Shown here one piece after another: positions 54,123 through 62,018 of a DNA stretch of 64,000 bases (positions are counted from its first letter, which is position 1; every line of letters begins with the position of its first letter). The translations under genes and the position numbers were made by a program. Under the pieces are notes generated by a model. The model was not told the origin of the DNA and did no database searches. It saw only the letters and a list, made by a program, of their open reading frames with translations. The stretch comes from Streptomyces zingiberis (GTDB lineage: Bacteria > Actinomycetota > Actinomycetes > Streptomycetales > Streptomycetaceae), in contig NZ_JAATEN010000001.1 of NCBI RefSeq assembly GCF_012034935.1, forward strand, positions 62,001-126,000. The letters run 5' to 3'.

Positions 54123-55096
54123 TCCGCGCCCAGCGGCGGCGCGGGCGGTCCGGGGTAGTCGGCGGGGGGTTTCAGGCGCTGGCCGGGCTGCCCGCCCATC
54201 TCGTACTTGAGCAGCTTCCGCGCCTTCTCCGGGTCCGTCTCGCCCTCGCCGTAGGCCGGGCAGAGCTCCGCGATCGGGCAGGCACCGCAGGCCGGCTTGC
54301 GGGCGTGGCAGATCCGGCGGCCGTGGAAGATCACCCGGTGCGAGAGCATCGTCCACTCGCTCTTCGGGAAGAGCGAGGCGACCTCGGCCTCGACCTTCTC
54401 CGGGTCCTCCTGCTCCGTCCACTTCCAGCGGCGCACCAGCCGCCCGAAGTGGGTGTCCACGGTGATCCCCGGGACACCGAACGCGTTGCCCAGGACGACG
54501 TTGGCGGTCTTGCGCCCGACGCCGGGGAGGGTGACCAGGTCCTCCAGCCGGCCGGGCACCTCGCCGCCGAACCGGTCGCGGAGCGCCGCGGAGAGGCCGA
54601 GCAGCGACTTCGCCTTGGCGCGGAAGAAGCCGGTCGGCCGGATGATCTGCTCCAGCTCCTCGGGGTCGGCGGCCGCCAGATCCTCCGGGGTGGGGTAGGC
54701 GGCGAAGAGGCCCGGAGTGGTCTGGTTGACCCGCAGGTCGGTGGTCTGCGCGGAGAGAACGGTGGCCACCAGGAGCTGGAAGGGGTTCTCGAAGTCCAGC
54801 TCGGGGTGGGCGTACGAGTAAACCTCGCCCAGTTCCCGGTTGATCCGGCGGGCCCGGCGGACGAGGGCCAGACGCGACTCCGGCTTCGGCTGCTTCGCCG
54901 GCTTCGGCGCGGCCGCCCGCGCGGACGGCGCCGCGGCGGTACGGGCCCCTCGCGGGCTCCCGGTCTCCCCGGCCTTCCCGCTCGTCCCGTTCTCTCCGGT
55001 CGTCCCGGCCGGGGCGCCGGCACCGGCGCTCGTCGCGGCCTTCCGCCGGCGCGCGGGCCGCCGTTCGCCCACAGCGGAATCAGGCGCCTCTGTCAC
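54119..55096 (-). CDS. nth: endonuclease III
   Basis: A 325-residue DNA glycosylase/AP lyase for oxidised pyrimidines. The helix-hairpin-helix [13 protein letters not shown] carries the catalytic Lys and VDTHFGRL the Asp. An iron-sulphur loop with four Cys ([18 protein letters not shown]) is present. An Ala/Gly/Lys-rich N-terminal extension of about 80 residues precedes the core, longer than the E. coli enzyme (211). The start is GTG at 55096 with AAGGGGG upstream; a TTG at 55126 is less likely. Confidence 0.95.
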   Translation of the reverse strand: MTEAPDSAVGERRPARRRKAATSAGAGAPAGTTGENGTSGKAGETGSPRGARTAAAPSARAAAPKPAKQPKPESRLALVRRARRINRELGEVYSYAHPELDFENPFQLLVATVLSAQTTDLRVNQTTPGLFAAYPTPEDLAAADPEELEQIIRPTGFFRAKAKSLLGLSAALRDRFGGEVPGRLEDLVTLPGVGRKTANVVLGNAFGVPGITVDTHFGRLVRRWKWTEQEDPEKVEAEVASLFPKSEWTMLSHRVIFHGRRICHARKPACGACPIAELCPAYGEGETDPEKARKLLKYEMGGQPGQRLKPPADYPGPPAPPLGAE

Positions 55097-55330
55097 CCGT
55101 ACGGCCCCCTTATCCTGTGCTCTCAAAGGCGTATTGGATACCCGGCCAGCCTACGGCCAGCCGCGACGGTCCGCTCCGGCCGCAAAGAATCAACCCCCAA
55201 TCGGCCCCCTGCCGTATGGCTTGCGGCATCGATGCGCCACACTTGTGTTTGATCACACGGTTTTCGCCGTCCGGTATCAACGGCATCATGGGGACGACGG
55301 TCCCCTGAGCGTGTCGACAAGGAGAAACTC

Positions 55331-56005
55331 GTGGACGACGTTCTGCGGCGCGCCCCGTTGTTCGCGGCGCTCGACGAGGATCAGGCCGCTGAGCTGCGCG
55401 CCTCGATGACCGAGGCCTCCCTCGCACGGGGTGAGGCGCTGTTCCACGAGGGCGACCCGGGCGACCGCCTGTACGTCGTGACGGAGGGCAAGGTCAAACT
55501 GCACCGCACCTCCCCCGACGGCCGCGAGAACATGCTCGCCGTGCTCGGCCCCGGCGAGCTCATCGGTGAGCTGTCGCTCTTCGACCCGGGCCCCCGTACG
55601 GCCACGGCCACCGCGCTCACCGAGTGCAAACTGCTCGGCCTCGGCCACGGCGACCTCCAGCCCTGGCTGAACGTGCGCCCCGAGGTCTCGACCGCGCTGC
55701 TGCGCGCCATCGCGCGGCGGCTGCGCCGGACCAACGACACCATGTCCGACCTGGTCTTCTCCGATGTCCCGGGCCGCGTGGCCAAGGCGCTGCTGGATCT
55801 CTCCCGCCGCTTCGGCGTGCAGTCCGAGGAGGGCATCCACGTCGTCCACGACCTGACGCAGGAGGAACTGGCCCAGCTCGTGGGCGCCTCGCGGGAGACG
55901 GTCAACAAGGCGCTGGCGGACTTCGCGGGCCGCGGCTGGCTCCGCCTGGAGGCGCGCGCCGTGATCCTGCTGGACGTCGAGCGGCTCGCCCGCCGCTCGC
56001 GCTGA
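55331..56005 (+). CDS. crp: cAMP receptor protein-type regulator Crp
   Basis: A 224-residue regulator. The N-terminal cyclic-nucleotide-binding barrel contains GELIGELSLFDPGPRTATATA, the segment that contacts cAMP; the C-terminal winged helix has EELAQLVGASRETVNKALADF as recognition helix-turn-helix. GTG start with AAGGAG upstream. In Streptomyces, Crp controls germination, development and precursor supply for antibiotics. It is divergent from nth; the 234-base gap holds both promoters. Confidence 0.95.
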   Translation: MDDVLRRAPLFAALDEDQAAELRASMTEASLARGEALFHEGDPGDRLYVVTEGKVKLHRTSPDGRENMLAVLGPGELIGELSLFDPGPRTATATALTECKLLGLGHGDLQPWLNVRPEVSTALLRAIARRLRRTNDTMSDLVFSDVPGRVAKALLDLSRRFGVQSEEGIHVVHDLTQEELAQLVGASRETVNKALADFAGRGWLRLEARAVILLDVERLARRSR

Positions 56006-56083
56006 CCCGGGAAGCCCGGCGCCCGGCCGCCCTCCGGCGCCGGGACCGCACCCGGCCCCTCCCCGACCCACGTCTCTCACCTG

Positions 56084-56118
56084 CGGGCCCTGCCCCCGTC
56101 GTCCCGGGGCGGGGCCCG
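56084..56118. terminator. bidirectional terminator between crp and the MBL gene
   Basis: 13-bp stem with one G-T wobble (CGGGCCCTGCCCC / GGGGCGGGGCCCG), 9-base loop, 78 bases past the crp stop and 48 past the opposing gene. Confidence 0.65.
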
Positions 56119-56166
56119 TCGGCGTGCCGCGCCGCCGCCCCGGCCTCCCGGCCGCGCCGGTACCGC

Positions 56167-56997
56167 TCAGAGCAGCCCGCGCTCGCGCAGATACGCCAGC
56201 TGTGCCCGGACGGAGAGTTCGGCGGCGGGCCACAGGCTCCGGTCCACGTCGGCGTAGACGTGGGCCACGACCTCCGGCGCCGTCCGGTGTCCCGCCTCCA
56301 CCGCCGTCTCGACCTGCGCCAGCCGGCTCGCCCGGTGGGCGAGGTAGAACTCCAGCGCTCCCCGCGCGTCGTCCAGCACGGGCCCGTGGCCGGGCAGCAC
56401 GGTGTCCACCCCGTCGTCGACCGTCAGCGAGCGCAGCCGCCGCAGGGAGTCCAGATACTCGCCCAGCCTGCCGTCCGGGTGCGCGACCATCGTCGTGCCG
56501 CGGCCGAGGACGGTGTCCCCGGTGAGCACCGCCGCGTCGGCCGGGAGGTGGAAGGAGAGGGAGTCCGAGGTGTGCCCGGGGGTGGGGACGACGCGCAGCT
56601 CCAGCCCGCCGGTGGTGATCACGTCGCCCGCGGCGAGCCCTTCGTCCCCGAGTCGCAGCGCCGGGTCCAGGGCGCGCACCGCCGTGCCCGTCAGCTCGGC
56701 GAAGTGCGCCGCGCCTTCGGCGTGGTCGGCGTGGCCGTGGGTGAGGAGGGTCAGCGCGACGCGCTTCCCGGCCCGCTCGGCCACCGCCACCACCGCGGCG
56801 AGGTGGGACTCGTCCAGCGGCCCGGGGTCGATGACGACGGCGTGCGCGGAGTCCGGCTCGGCGACGATCCAGGTGTTGGTGCCGTCCAGCGTCATCGGCG
56901 AGGGGTTGGGCGCCAGGACGCACACGGCCCGTTCCGTGGCGGGGCCGGAGCGGACCGTTCCGCGCGGCTGTCCGGGCAGCGCCGCGGCGTCCGTCAT
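56167..56997 (-). CDS. metallo-beta-lactamase-fold hydrolase
   Basis: A 276-residue MBL-fold protein with the zinc motif LLTHGHADHAEG, further ligands in VVPTPGHTSDS, TGDTVLG and VLPGHGP, and the lead-in MTLDGTNTWIV of the glyoxalase II/LACTB2 group. The C-terminal helical part (HRTAPEVVAHVYADVDRSL) resembles LACTB2-like RNases and thioesterases. It starts within the stop of the upstream nudix gene (ATGA overlap). Confidence 0.92.
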   Translation of the reverse strand: MTDAAALPGQPRGTVRSGPATERAVCVLAPNPSPMTLDGTNTWIVAEPDSAHAVVIDPGPLDESHLAAVVAVAERAGKRVALTLLTHGHADHAEGAAHFAELTGTAVRALDPALRLGDEGLAAGDVITTGGLELRVVPTPGHTSDSLSFHLPADAAVLTGDTVLGRGTTMVAHPDGRLGEYLDSLRRLRSLTVDDGVDTVLPGHGPVLDDARGALEFYLAHRASRLAQVETAVEAGHRTAPEVVAHVYADVDRSLWPAAELSVRAQLAYLRERGLL

Positions 56998-57932
56998 GCC
57001 CCGGCCTCCTGACCGGGCGCGGGCGTCCCCTGCGGCCCCGCCGGGGGCGCCGGGACCGGTGCGGCCGCGGCGGGCCCGCGCGGGATGTACGTGGTGAACT
57101 CATCGTTCCCGGGCCACCGCAGCACGATCTCCCCCTCCCGCGGCTCGGCCCGGGCGAGCACCGGGGTCAGCTCCCGCCCGGCCGCCGCGGCCAGCGCCCC
57201 GGCCGCCGACCCGTAGGCGCTCAGCCGGCGCAGCGTCGCGACCGTCGGCGGCATCATCGACAGCTCGCCCCGGTCGAAGCCGGCGGCGGCCGCGGCCGGA
57301 CGGATCCACACCGTGCGGTCCGCCTCGGAGGAGACCGCGCGCGTCCGCTGCCCCTCGGGGAGCGCGGCGGCGAAGAACCAGGTGTCGTAGCGGCGCGGTT
57401 CGAACTCGGGTGTGATCCAGCGGTCCCAGGGGGCCAGCAGATCACTGCGGAGCAGCAGTCCGCGCCGGGAGAGGAAGTCGGCGAAGGACAGCTCGCGGCT
57501 GACGAGCGCGGCCCGGTCGGCCTCCCAGTCCGGGCCGGTGGTGTCCGCCACCACCGTGCCGGGGCCGGGGCCGGCCAGCAGCACGCCCGACTCCTCGAAG
57601 GTCTCACGGACGGCCGCGCACACGACGGCCTGGGCACCGGTGTCGTCCGTGCCCAGCCACCGCGCCCAGGCGGCGCGGGAGGGTCCGGCCCAGCCGACGG
57701 GGCGCTCGTCACGGGCGTCCACCCCACCACCGGGGTAGGCGTAGGCGCCGCCGGCGAAGGCCATCGTGGTGCGCCGCCGGAGCATGTGCACCTCGGGTCC
57801 GCCGTCACCGTCGCGGAGCAGCAGGACCGTGGCCGCGCGGCGCGGCGTCACGGGCGTGAGCTCGCCGTCCACCAGGGCGCGGACGCGTTCGGGCCACTCG
57901 GGCGGGTACCACGGGGCATCGGTTGCGGACAT
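56994..57932 (-). CDS. nudix hydrolase, NUDT19-like
   Basis: A 312-residue nudix protein. The box is interrupted in the way seen in the NUDT7/19 group: FAGGAYAYPGGGVDARD, then an insert, then AAVRETFEESGVLL. Such enzymes cleave CoA derivatives. The C-terminal Ala/Pro-rich tail is probably disordered. It forms a two-gene unit with the MBL-fold protein by a four-base overlap; the two could act on thioester or CoA compounds together. Confidence 0.9.
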   Translation of the reverse strand: MSATDAPWYPPEWPERVRALVDGELTPVTPRRAATVLLLRDGDGGPEVHMLRRRTTMAFAGGAYAYPGGGVDARDERPVGWAGPSRAAWARWLGTDDTGAQAVVCAAVRETFEESGVLLAGPGPGTVVADTTGPDWEADRAALVSRELSFADFLSRRGLLLRSDLLAPWDRWITPEFEPRRYDTWFFAAALPEGQRTRAVSSEADRTVWIRPAAAAAGFDRGELSMMPPTVATLRRLSAYGSAAGALAAAAGRELTPVLARAEPREGEIVLRWPGNDEFTTYIPRGPAAAAPVPAPPAGPQGTPAPGQEAGA

Positions 57933-58039
57933 GGCCGGATGCTATGCGCTCCCGGCCTCGTGTTCGAGGGCCCCGGGCCGCGGAGGCACCCCGCACGGAC
58001 CGGCGGACCGCCCTGCCGTCACGGCGCCGGCCGCGCCGT

Positions 58040-58077
58040 CCGCCGGGGGCGCCGGGGTCCGGCCCCTCCCCCGGCGG
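58040..58077 (-). terminator. terminator after the RidA gene
   Basis: 10-bp perfect stem (CCGCCGGGGG / CCCCCGGCGG) with an 18-base loop, six bases past the RidA stop. Confidence 0.6.
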
Positions 58078-58083
58078 CGGACG

Positions 58084-58572
58084 TCACGCGCCGGCACCGT
58101 CCGCGGCGTCGTCCTCGATCTCCACCTGGATCTCGACCTCGACGGGCGCGTCGAGCGGCAGCACCGCCACCCCGACCGCGCTCCGGGCGTGCACGCCCTT
58201 CTCACCCAGCGCCTGGCCCAGCAGCTCGCTGGCGCCGTTGACGACGCCCGGCTGGCCGGTGAAGTCCGGCGCGGAGGCGACGAATCCGACGACCTTGACC
58301 ACCCGGGCCACCCGGTCGAGGTCCCCGACCACGGACTTGACCGCGGCCAGCGCGTTCAGCGCGCAGATCCGCGCCAGCTCCTTGGCCTCCTCCGCGGTGA
58401 CCTCGGCGCCGACCTTGCCCGTCACCGGCAGGGTGCCCTCGACCAGCGGAACCTGGCCGGAGGTGTAGACGTAGCGGCCCGTCCGCAGGGCCGGGATGTA
58501 CGCGGCGACCGGCGCGGCCACCCCCGGCAGCGTCAGGCCGAGTTCCGCGAGCCGGCTCTCGACGGCGCTCAT
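58084..58572 (-). CDS. RidA/YjgF-family protein
   Basis: A 162-residue RidA-type protein. RidA proteins hydrolyse reactive enamine/imine intermediates from amino acid breakdown. Visible landmarks are YTSGQVPLVEG, ALNALAAVKSVVGDLDRV and the C-terminal ARSAVGVAVLPLDAPVEVEI; the canonical Arg of the active site is in HARSAVG. Its start overlaps the stop of the small DUF4177 gene by four bases, so the two are coupled. Confidence 0.92.
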   Translation of the reverse strand: MSAVESRLAELGLTLPGVAAPVAAYIPALRTGRYVYTSGQVPLVEGTLPVTGKVGAEVTAEEAKELARICALNALAAVKSVVGDLDRVARVVKVVGFVASAPDFTGQPGVVNGASELLGQALGEKGVHARSAVGVAVLPLDAPVEVEIQVEIEDDAADGAGA

Positions 58573-58727
58573 GCCGTCTTCTCGCGCTTGAGGTAGGCCA
58601 CCAGCTGCTCGGGGTTGGGCCCCGGCACGACCTGGACGAGCTCCCAGCCGTCCTCGCCCCAGGTGTCGAGGATCTGCTTGGTGGCGTGGACGAGCAGCGG
58701 CACGGTCGAGTATTCCCACTTGGTCAT
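58569..58727 (-). CDS. DUF4177 small protein
   Basis: A 52-residue protein (MTKWEYSTVPLL...TWGEDGWELVQVVPG), matching the DUF4177 pattern of an N-terminal strand and the conserved GWELV. The start is ATG at 58727. It precedes RidA with an ATGA overlap and runs divergently from the first ArsA-like gene, whose start is 72 bases away. Function unknown. Confidence 0.92.
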   Translation of the reverse strand: MTKWEYSTVPLLVHATKQILDTWGEDGWELVQVVPGPNPEQLVAYLKREKTA

Positions 58728-58799
58728 GGTGGTGACTGTAATGCCTGCGACACCCTCGCCCGTGCGTAGCCCGGGTCCCGACTGGTTAGGCTCCCAGGC

Positions 58800-59789
58800 A
58801 TGAGCAGGCTCCACGTCGTCAGCGGTAAAGGCGGCACCGGGAAGACCACGGTCGCCGCGGCTCTCGCGCTGGCCCTGGCCGATCAGGGGCGGCGCACCCT
58901 GCTGGTCGAGGTGGAGGGCCGGCAGGGCATCGCGCAGCTCTTCGGCACGGAGGCGCTGCCCTACGAGGAGCGCAAGATCGCGGTCGGCCCGGGCGGCGGT
59001 GAGGTCTTCGCCCTCGCCGTGGACGCGGAGCGGGCTCTCCTCGACTACCTTCAGATGTTCTACAAACTCGGCGGCGCCGGCCGGGCGCTGAAGAAGCTCG
59101 GCGCCATCGACTTCGCCACCACCATCGCCCCGGGCCTGCGCGACGTCCTGCTGACGGGCAAGGTCTGCGAGGCGGTGCGCCGCCAGGGCCGGGACGGCCG
59201 GCCCGTGTACGACCACGTCGTCATGGACGCCCCGCCGACCGGCCGCATCACCCGCTTCCTCAACGTCAACGACGAGGTCGCGGGGCTGGCCCGGGTCGGC
59301 CCGGTGCACCACCAGGCGCAGGCCGTGATGCGGGTGCTGAAGTCCCCCGAGACGGCGGTCCACCTGGTGACGCTGCTGGAGGAGATGCCCGTCCAGGAGA
59401 CGGTGGACGGGGTGGCGGAGCTGCGCGCCGCGTCGCTCCCGGTCGGCGGGATCTTCGTCAACATGGTCCGGCCGCCGCTGCTCGACGAGGACGACGTGCG
59501 CAGGGCCGCGGACGGCGAGCGGCAGGCCGTCACCCGCGCGTTCTCCCGGGCGGGTCTGGGCGGCGCCCGCCGCGGCGGCCCGGCCGAGCGGCTCGTCGGC
59601 CCGCTGCTGGACCAGGCGCGGGAGCACGTCGTACGGGTCCGGCTGGAGCAGGCGCAGCGCCGCGAGATAGCCGGGCTGGGGCTGCCGGCGCCGGAGCTGG
59701 AGTTCCTGGACGAGGGCGCCGACATCGCCGGGCTGTACCGGCTGGCCAAGGACATACGGAAGCAGGGAGTGCCGGGGGTGGCCGGATGA
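58800..59789 (+). CDS. ArsA-family ATPase, first of a pair
   Basis: A 329-residue SIMIBI ATPase. GKGGTGKTT at 9-17 is the deviant Walker A with the signature Lys; VVMDAPPTGRITRFL is switch II/Walker B of ArsA/GET3-type proteins. No arsenic operon genes are near. ArsA/GET3 relatives deliver tail-anchored proteins or metalloids; in actinobacteria such pairs precede wblA, function unsettled. It overlaps the second ATPase gene by ATGA, suggesting a heterodimer that mimics the two halves of ArsA. Confidence 0.92.
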   Translation: MSRLHVVSGKGGTGKTTVAAALALALADQGRRTLLVEVEGRQGIAQLFGTEALPYEERKIAVGPGGGEVFALAVDAERALLDYLQMFYKLGGAGRALKKLGAIDFATTIAPGLRDVLLTGKVCEAVRRQGRDGRPVYDHVVMDAPPTGRITRFLNVNDEVAGLARVGPVHHQAQAVMRVLKSPETAVHLVTLLEEMPVQETVDGVAELRAASLPVGGIFVNMVRPPLLDEDDVRRAADGERQAVTRAFSRAGLGGARRGGPAERLVGPLLDQAREHVVRVRLEQAQRREIAGLGLPAPELEFLDEGADIAGLYRLAKDIRKQGVPGVAG

Positions 59790-61264
59790 ACGGCGGGCGA
59801 CGACGGCCGGAGACGCCGGAGGGCGCCGGGGAAGCCGCGGGCGGCGCGCTCCCGGTGGCGCCCGCGGCCCCGGCGGCGCTGGACGGGGTGGCGCGGCTGG
59901 ACACCGACGCCCTGCTGGACGACCCGGCCACGCGCATCGTCGTGTGCTGCGGCTCCGGCGGCGTCGGCAAGACGACGACGGCGGCGGCGCTGGGGGTGCG
60001 GGCGGCCGAGCGGGGCCGGCGGGTGGTCGTGCTGACCATCGACCCGGCCCGGCGGCTCGCCCAGTCCCTGGGGATCGCCTCACTGGACAACGTTCCGCGC
60101 CGGGTCGAGGGCATCACCGCCGCGGCGCCGGACGGATCCGGCGACGCCAGCGGTACCGACAACGGCGCCGAGGAATCCGCCGGGAGCCCTGGGACCGCTG
60201 ACGGGCGGGGGCCCGGCGAACTCCACGCCATGATGCTGGACATGAAGCGCACCTTCGACGAGATCGTCGAGGCGCACGCCGACCCGGAGCGTGCCCGGGC
60301 TATCCTGGCGAACCCCTTCTACCAGTCGCTGTCCGCCGGTTTCGCGGGCACCCAGGAGTACATGGCCATGGAGAAACTGGGCCAGCTCCGGGCGCGGGAC
60401 GAGTGGGATCTGATCATCGTGGACACCCCGCCGAGCCGTTCCGCGCTGGACTTCCTGGACGCGCCGAAGCGGCTGGGGTCCTTTCTCGACGGCACGTTCA
60501 TCAAGGTGCTGATGACACCGGCGAAGGTCGGCGGCCGGGCCGGGATGAAGTTCCTCAACGCCTCGATGTCGATGATGACCGGGACCCTGAGCAAGCTGGT
60601 CGGCGGCCAGCTGCTGCGGGACGTACAGACGTTCGTGGCCGCGATGGACACCATGTTCGGGGGCTTCCGGACCCGGGCCGACGCCACCTACCGGCTGTTG
60701 CAGGCGCCCGGCACGGCCTTCCTGGTGGTGGCGGCGCCGGAACAGGACGCGCTGCGGGAGGCGGCGTACTTCGTCGAACGGCTCGCCGCCGAGCGGATGC
60801 CGCTGGCCGGTCTCGTCCTGAACCGGGTGCACGGCAGTGGTGCGGACCGGATCAGCGCCGAGCGGGCGCTGGCCGCCGCGGAGGAACTGGAAGCCGGGCT
60901 TCCCGACGGCCCCGACGACGGGCCCGCCACCGGCGGCGCCGAGTCCGCCGGCCCGTCCCCCACCTCGGCCGCTGCTTCCGGGGCCGCAGCTGCGGAGCAC
61001 CGGTCCGTGGAGCACAGGCCGGTGGAGCACAGCTCCATGGACCGCACGGCCGACCAGCTCGCCGCGGGCCTGCTCCGGCTGCACGCGGAGCGCATGCGGA
61101 CCCTCGACCGCGAGCGGCGCACGAGGGACCGTTTCACCGCGCTCCACCCGGAGGTCGCGGTGACGGAGGTGCCCGCGTTCCCCGGGGACGTCCACGACCT
61201 GGCGGGGCTGCGGGCCATCGGGGAACAGCTGGCGGACCGGGCGGATCAGCCCGCCGCCGCGTAG
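59786..61264 (+). CDS. ArsA-family ATPase, second of a pair
   Basis: A 492-residue ATPase with P-loop GSGGVGKTT at 56-64, TIDPARRLAQSLG as the A-loop/switch I, and IIVDTPPSRSALDFL as switch II. Compared with the first ATPase it has an N-terminal extension of 40 residues and a variable Gly/Ser/Ala insert around residue 115-145, then another around 375-425 with repeated EHRPVEHS-type sequence. Its last 19 bases overlap the 3' end of wblA on the opposite strand, so the two transcripts collide. Confidence 0.92.
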   Translation: MNGGRRRPETPEGAGEAAGGALPVAPAAPAALDGVARLDTDALLDDPATRIVVCCGSGGVGKTTTAAALGVRAAERGRRVVVLTIDPARRLAQSLGIASLDNVPRRVEGITAAAPDGSGDASGTDNGAEESAGSPGTADGRGPGELHAMMLDMKRTFDEIVEAHADPERARAILANPFYQSLSAGFAGTQEYMAMEKLGQLRARDEWDLIIVDTPPSRSALDFLDAPKRLGSFLDGTFIKVLMTPAKVGGRAGMKFLNASMSMMTGTLSKLVGGQLLRDVQTFVAAMDTMFGGFRTRADATYRLLQAPGTAFLVVAAPEQDALREAAYFVERLAAERMPLAGLVLNRVHGSGADRISAERALAAAEELEAGLPDGPDDGPATGGAESAGPSPTSAAASGAAAAEHRSVEHRPVEHSSMDRTADQLAAGLLRLHAERMRTLDRERRTRDRFTALHPEVAVTEVPAFPGDVHDLAGLRAIGEQLADRADQPAAA

Positions 61265-61602
61265 CTCCCGTAGCCGCTCTCGTACTCGTCGGGCTCGATC
61301 TCCACGGAGAGCAGGCCCGAGCTGCTCTGCTCGTACTCGGCGCGCGCCGTCTCCAGAAGGCGGCGCCACGAGGTGACCATCGGCCGCCGTCGCAGCAATG
61401 CCCTCCGTTCCCGTTCCGTCATGCCTCCCCAGACACCGAATTCGACACGGTTGTCCAGCGCGTCGGCGAGGCACTCCGTACGCACCGGACATCCGGTGCA
61501 GACTGCCTTGGCCCTGTTCTGGGCCGCGCCCTGAACGAACAGCTCATCCGGATCGGTCGTGCGGCAGGCGGCCTGCGCACTCCAGTCGGTTACCCAGCCC
61601 AT
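61246..61602 (-). CDS. wblA: WhiB-like transcription factor WblA
   Basis: A 118-residue Wbl protein. Four cysteines C13, C35, C38 and C44 bind a 4Fe-4S cluster, followed by the turn GVWGG (56-60) and the basic ERRALLRRRP segment that contacts DNA or sigma. WblA is a known pleiotropic repressor of antibiotic production that is needed for sporulation in Streptomyces. The start is placed at MGWVTDWS (61602), with GGAGAGG upstream, as in known WblA; an upstream ATG at 61659 would add 19 residues. Confidence 0.95.
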   Translation of the reverse strand: MGWVTDWSAQAACRTTDPDELFVQGAAQNRAKAVCTGCPVRTECLADALDNRVEFGVWGGMTERERRALLRRRPMVTSWRRLLETARAEYEQSSSGLLSVEIEPDEYESGYGSYAAAG

Positions 61603-62018
61603 GCTGGCGCCGTCCTCTCCCCAATCGAGGCTCCCCCACGGCGGCAGCGGCATATTCACCGTTGCCAGTTGAGGACGTTACGGAAGGTCGACAGAGCGCA
61701 ACACCCCCAGCGGGCCCAATCTCGAATGGCCCGAAAGGACTATGCGTACGCGGCAGATCACCCAACGGAGTGACCCTGGGGCATCACGCAAGAAGCGGGT
61801 ACAGCCGGGCAATTGGGGCGCGTCCCGGGGGAGGGGCCGGGAAAGGCGGACGGCATATGTCCGCAATGCCGCACCTATCCTGCCCGGCACGGCGAGGGGG
61901 AGCGCCCGCGCGGGACCAGGACGGCAGGACGGCAGGACCAAGGGGGGGGGAACCGTGCGTCCGAGCTTAGGCCAAGGGATGCGTACCTGTCCGGCGAATG
62001 AGAACGTAGGCTGCTTCC
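61603..62018. promoter_or_regulatory. divergent promoter region of wblA and the PBP gene
   Basis: About 415 bases without a gene. The first part (61650-61760) must hold the wblA promoter; TTGAGGACGTTACG at 61668 is a possible regulator site. A run of ten G near 61942 and AT-poorer sequence lead to the PBP start. No confident -35/-10 can be called. Confidence 0.5.

Noticed and set aside
58800..61264. Arsenic resistance operon
   Set aside because: The ATPases are ArsA-like, but no arsB, arsC, arsD or arsR-type gene is present nearby.
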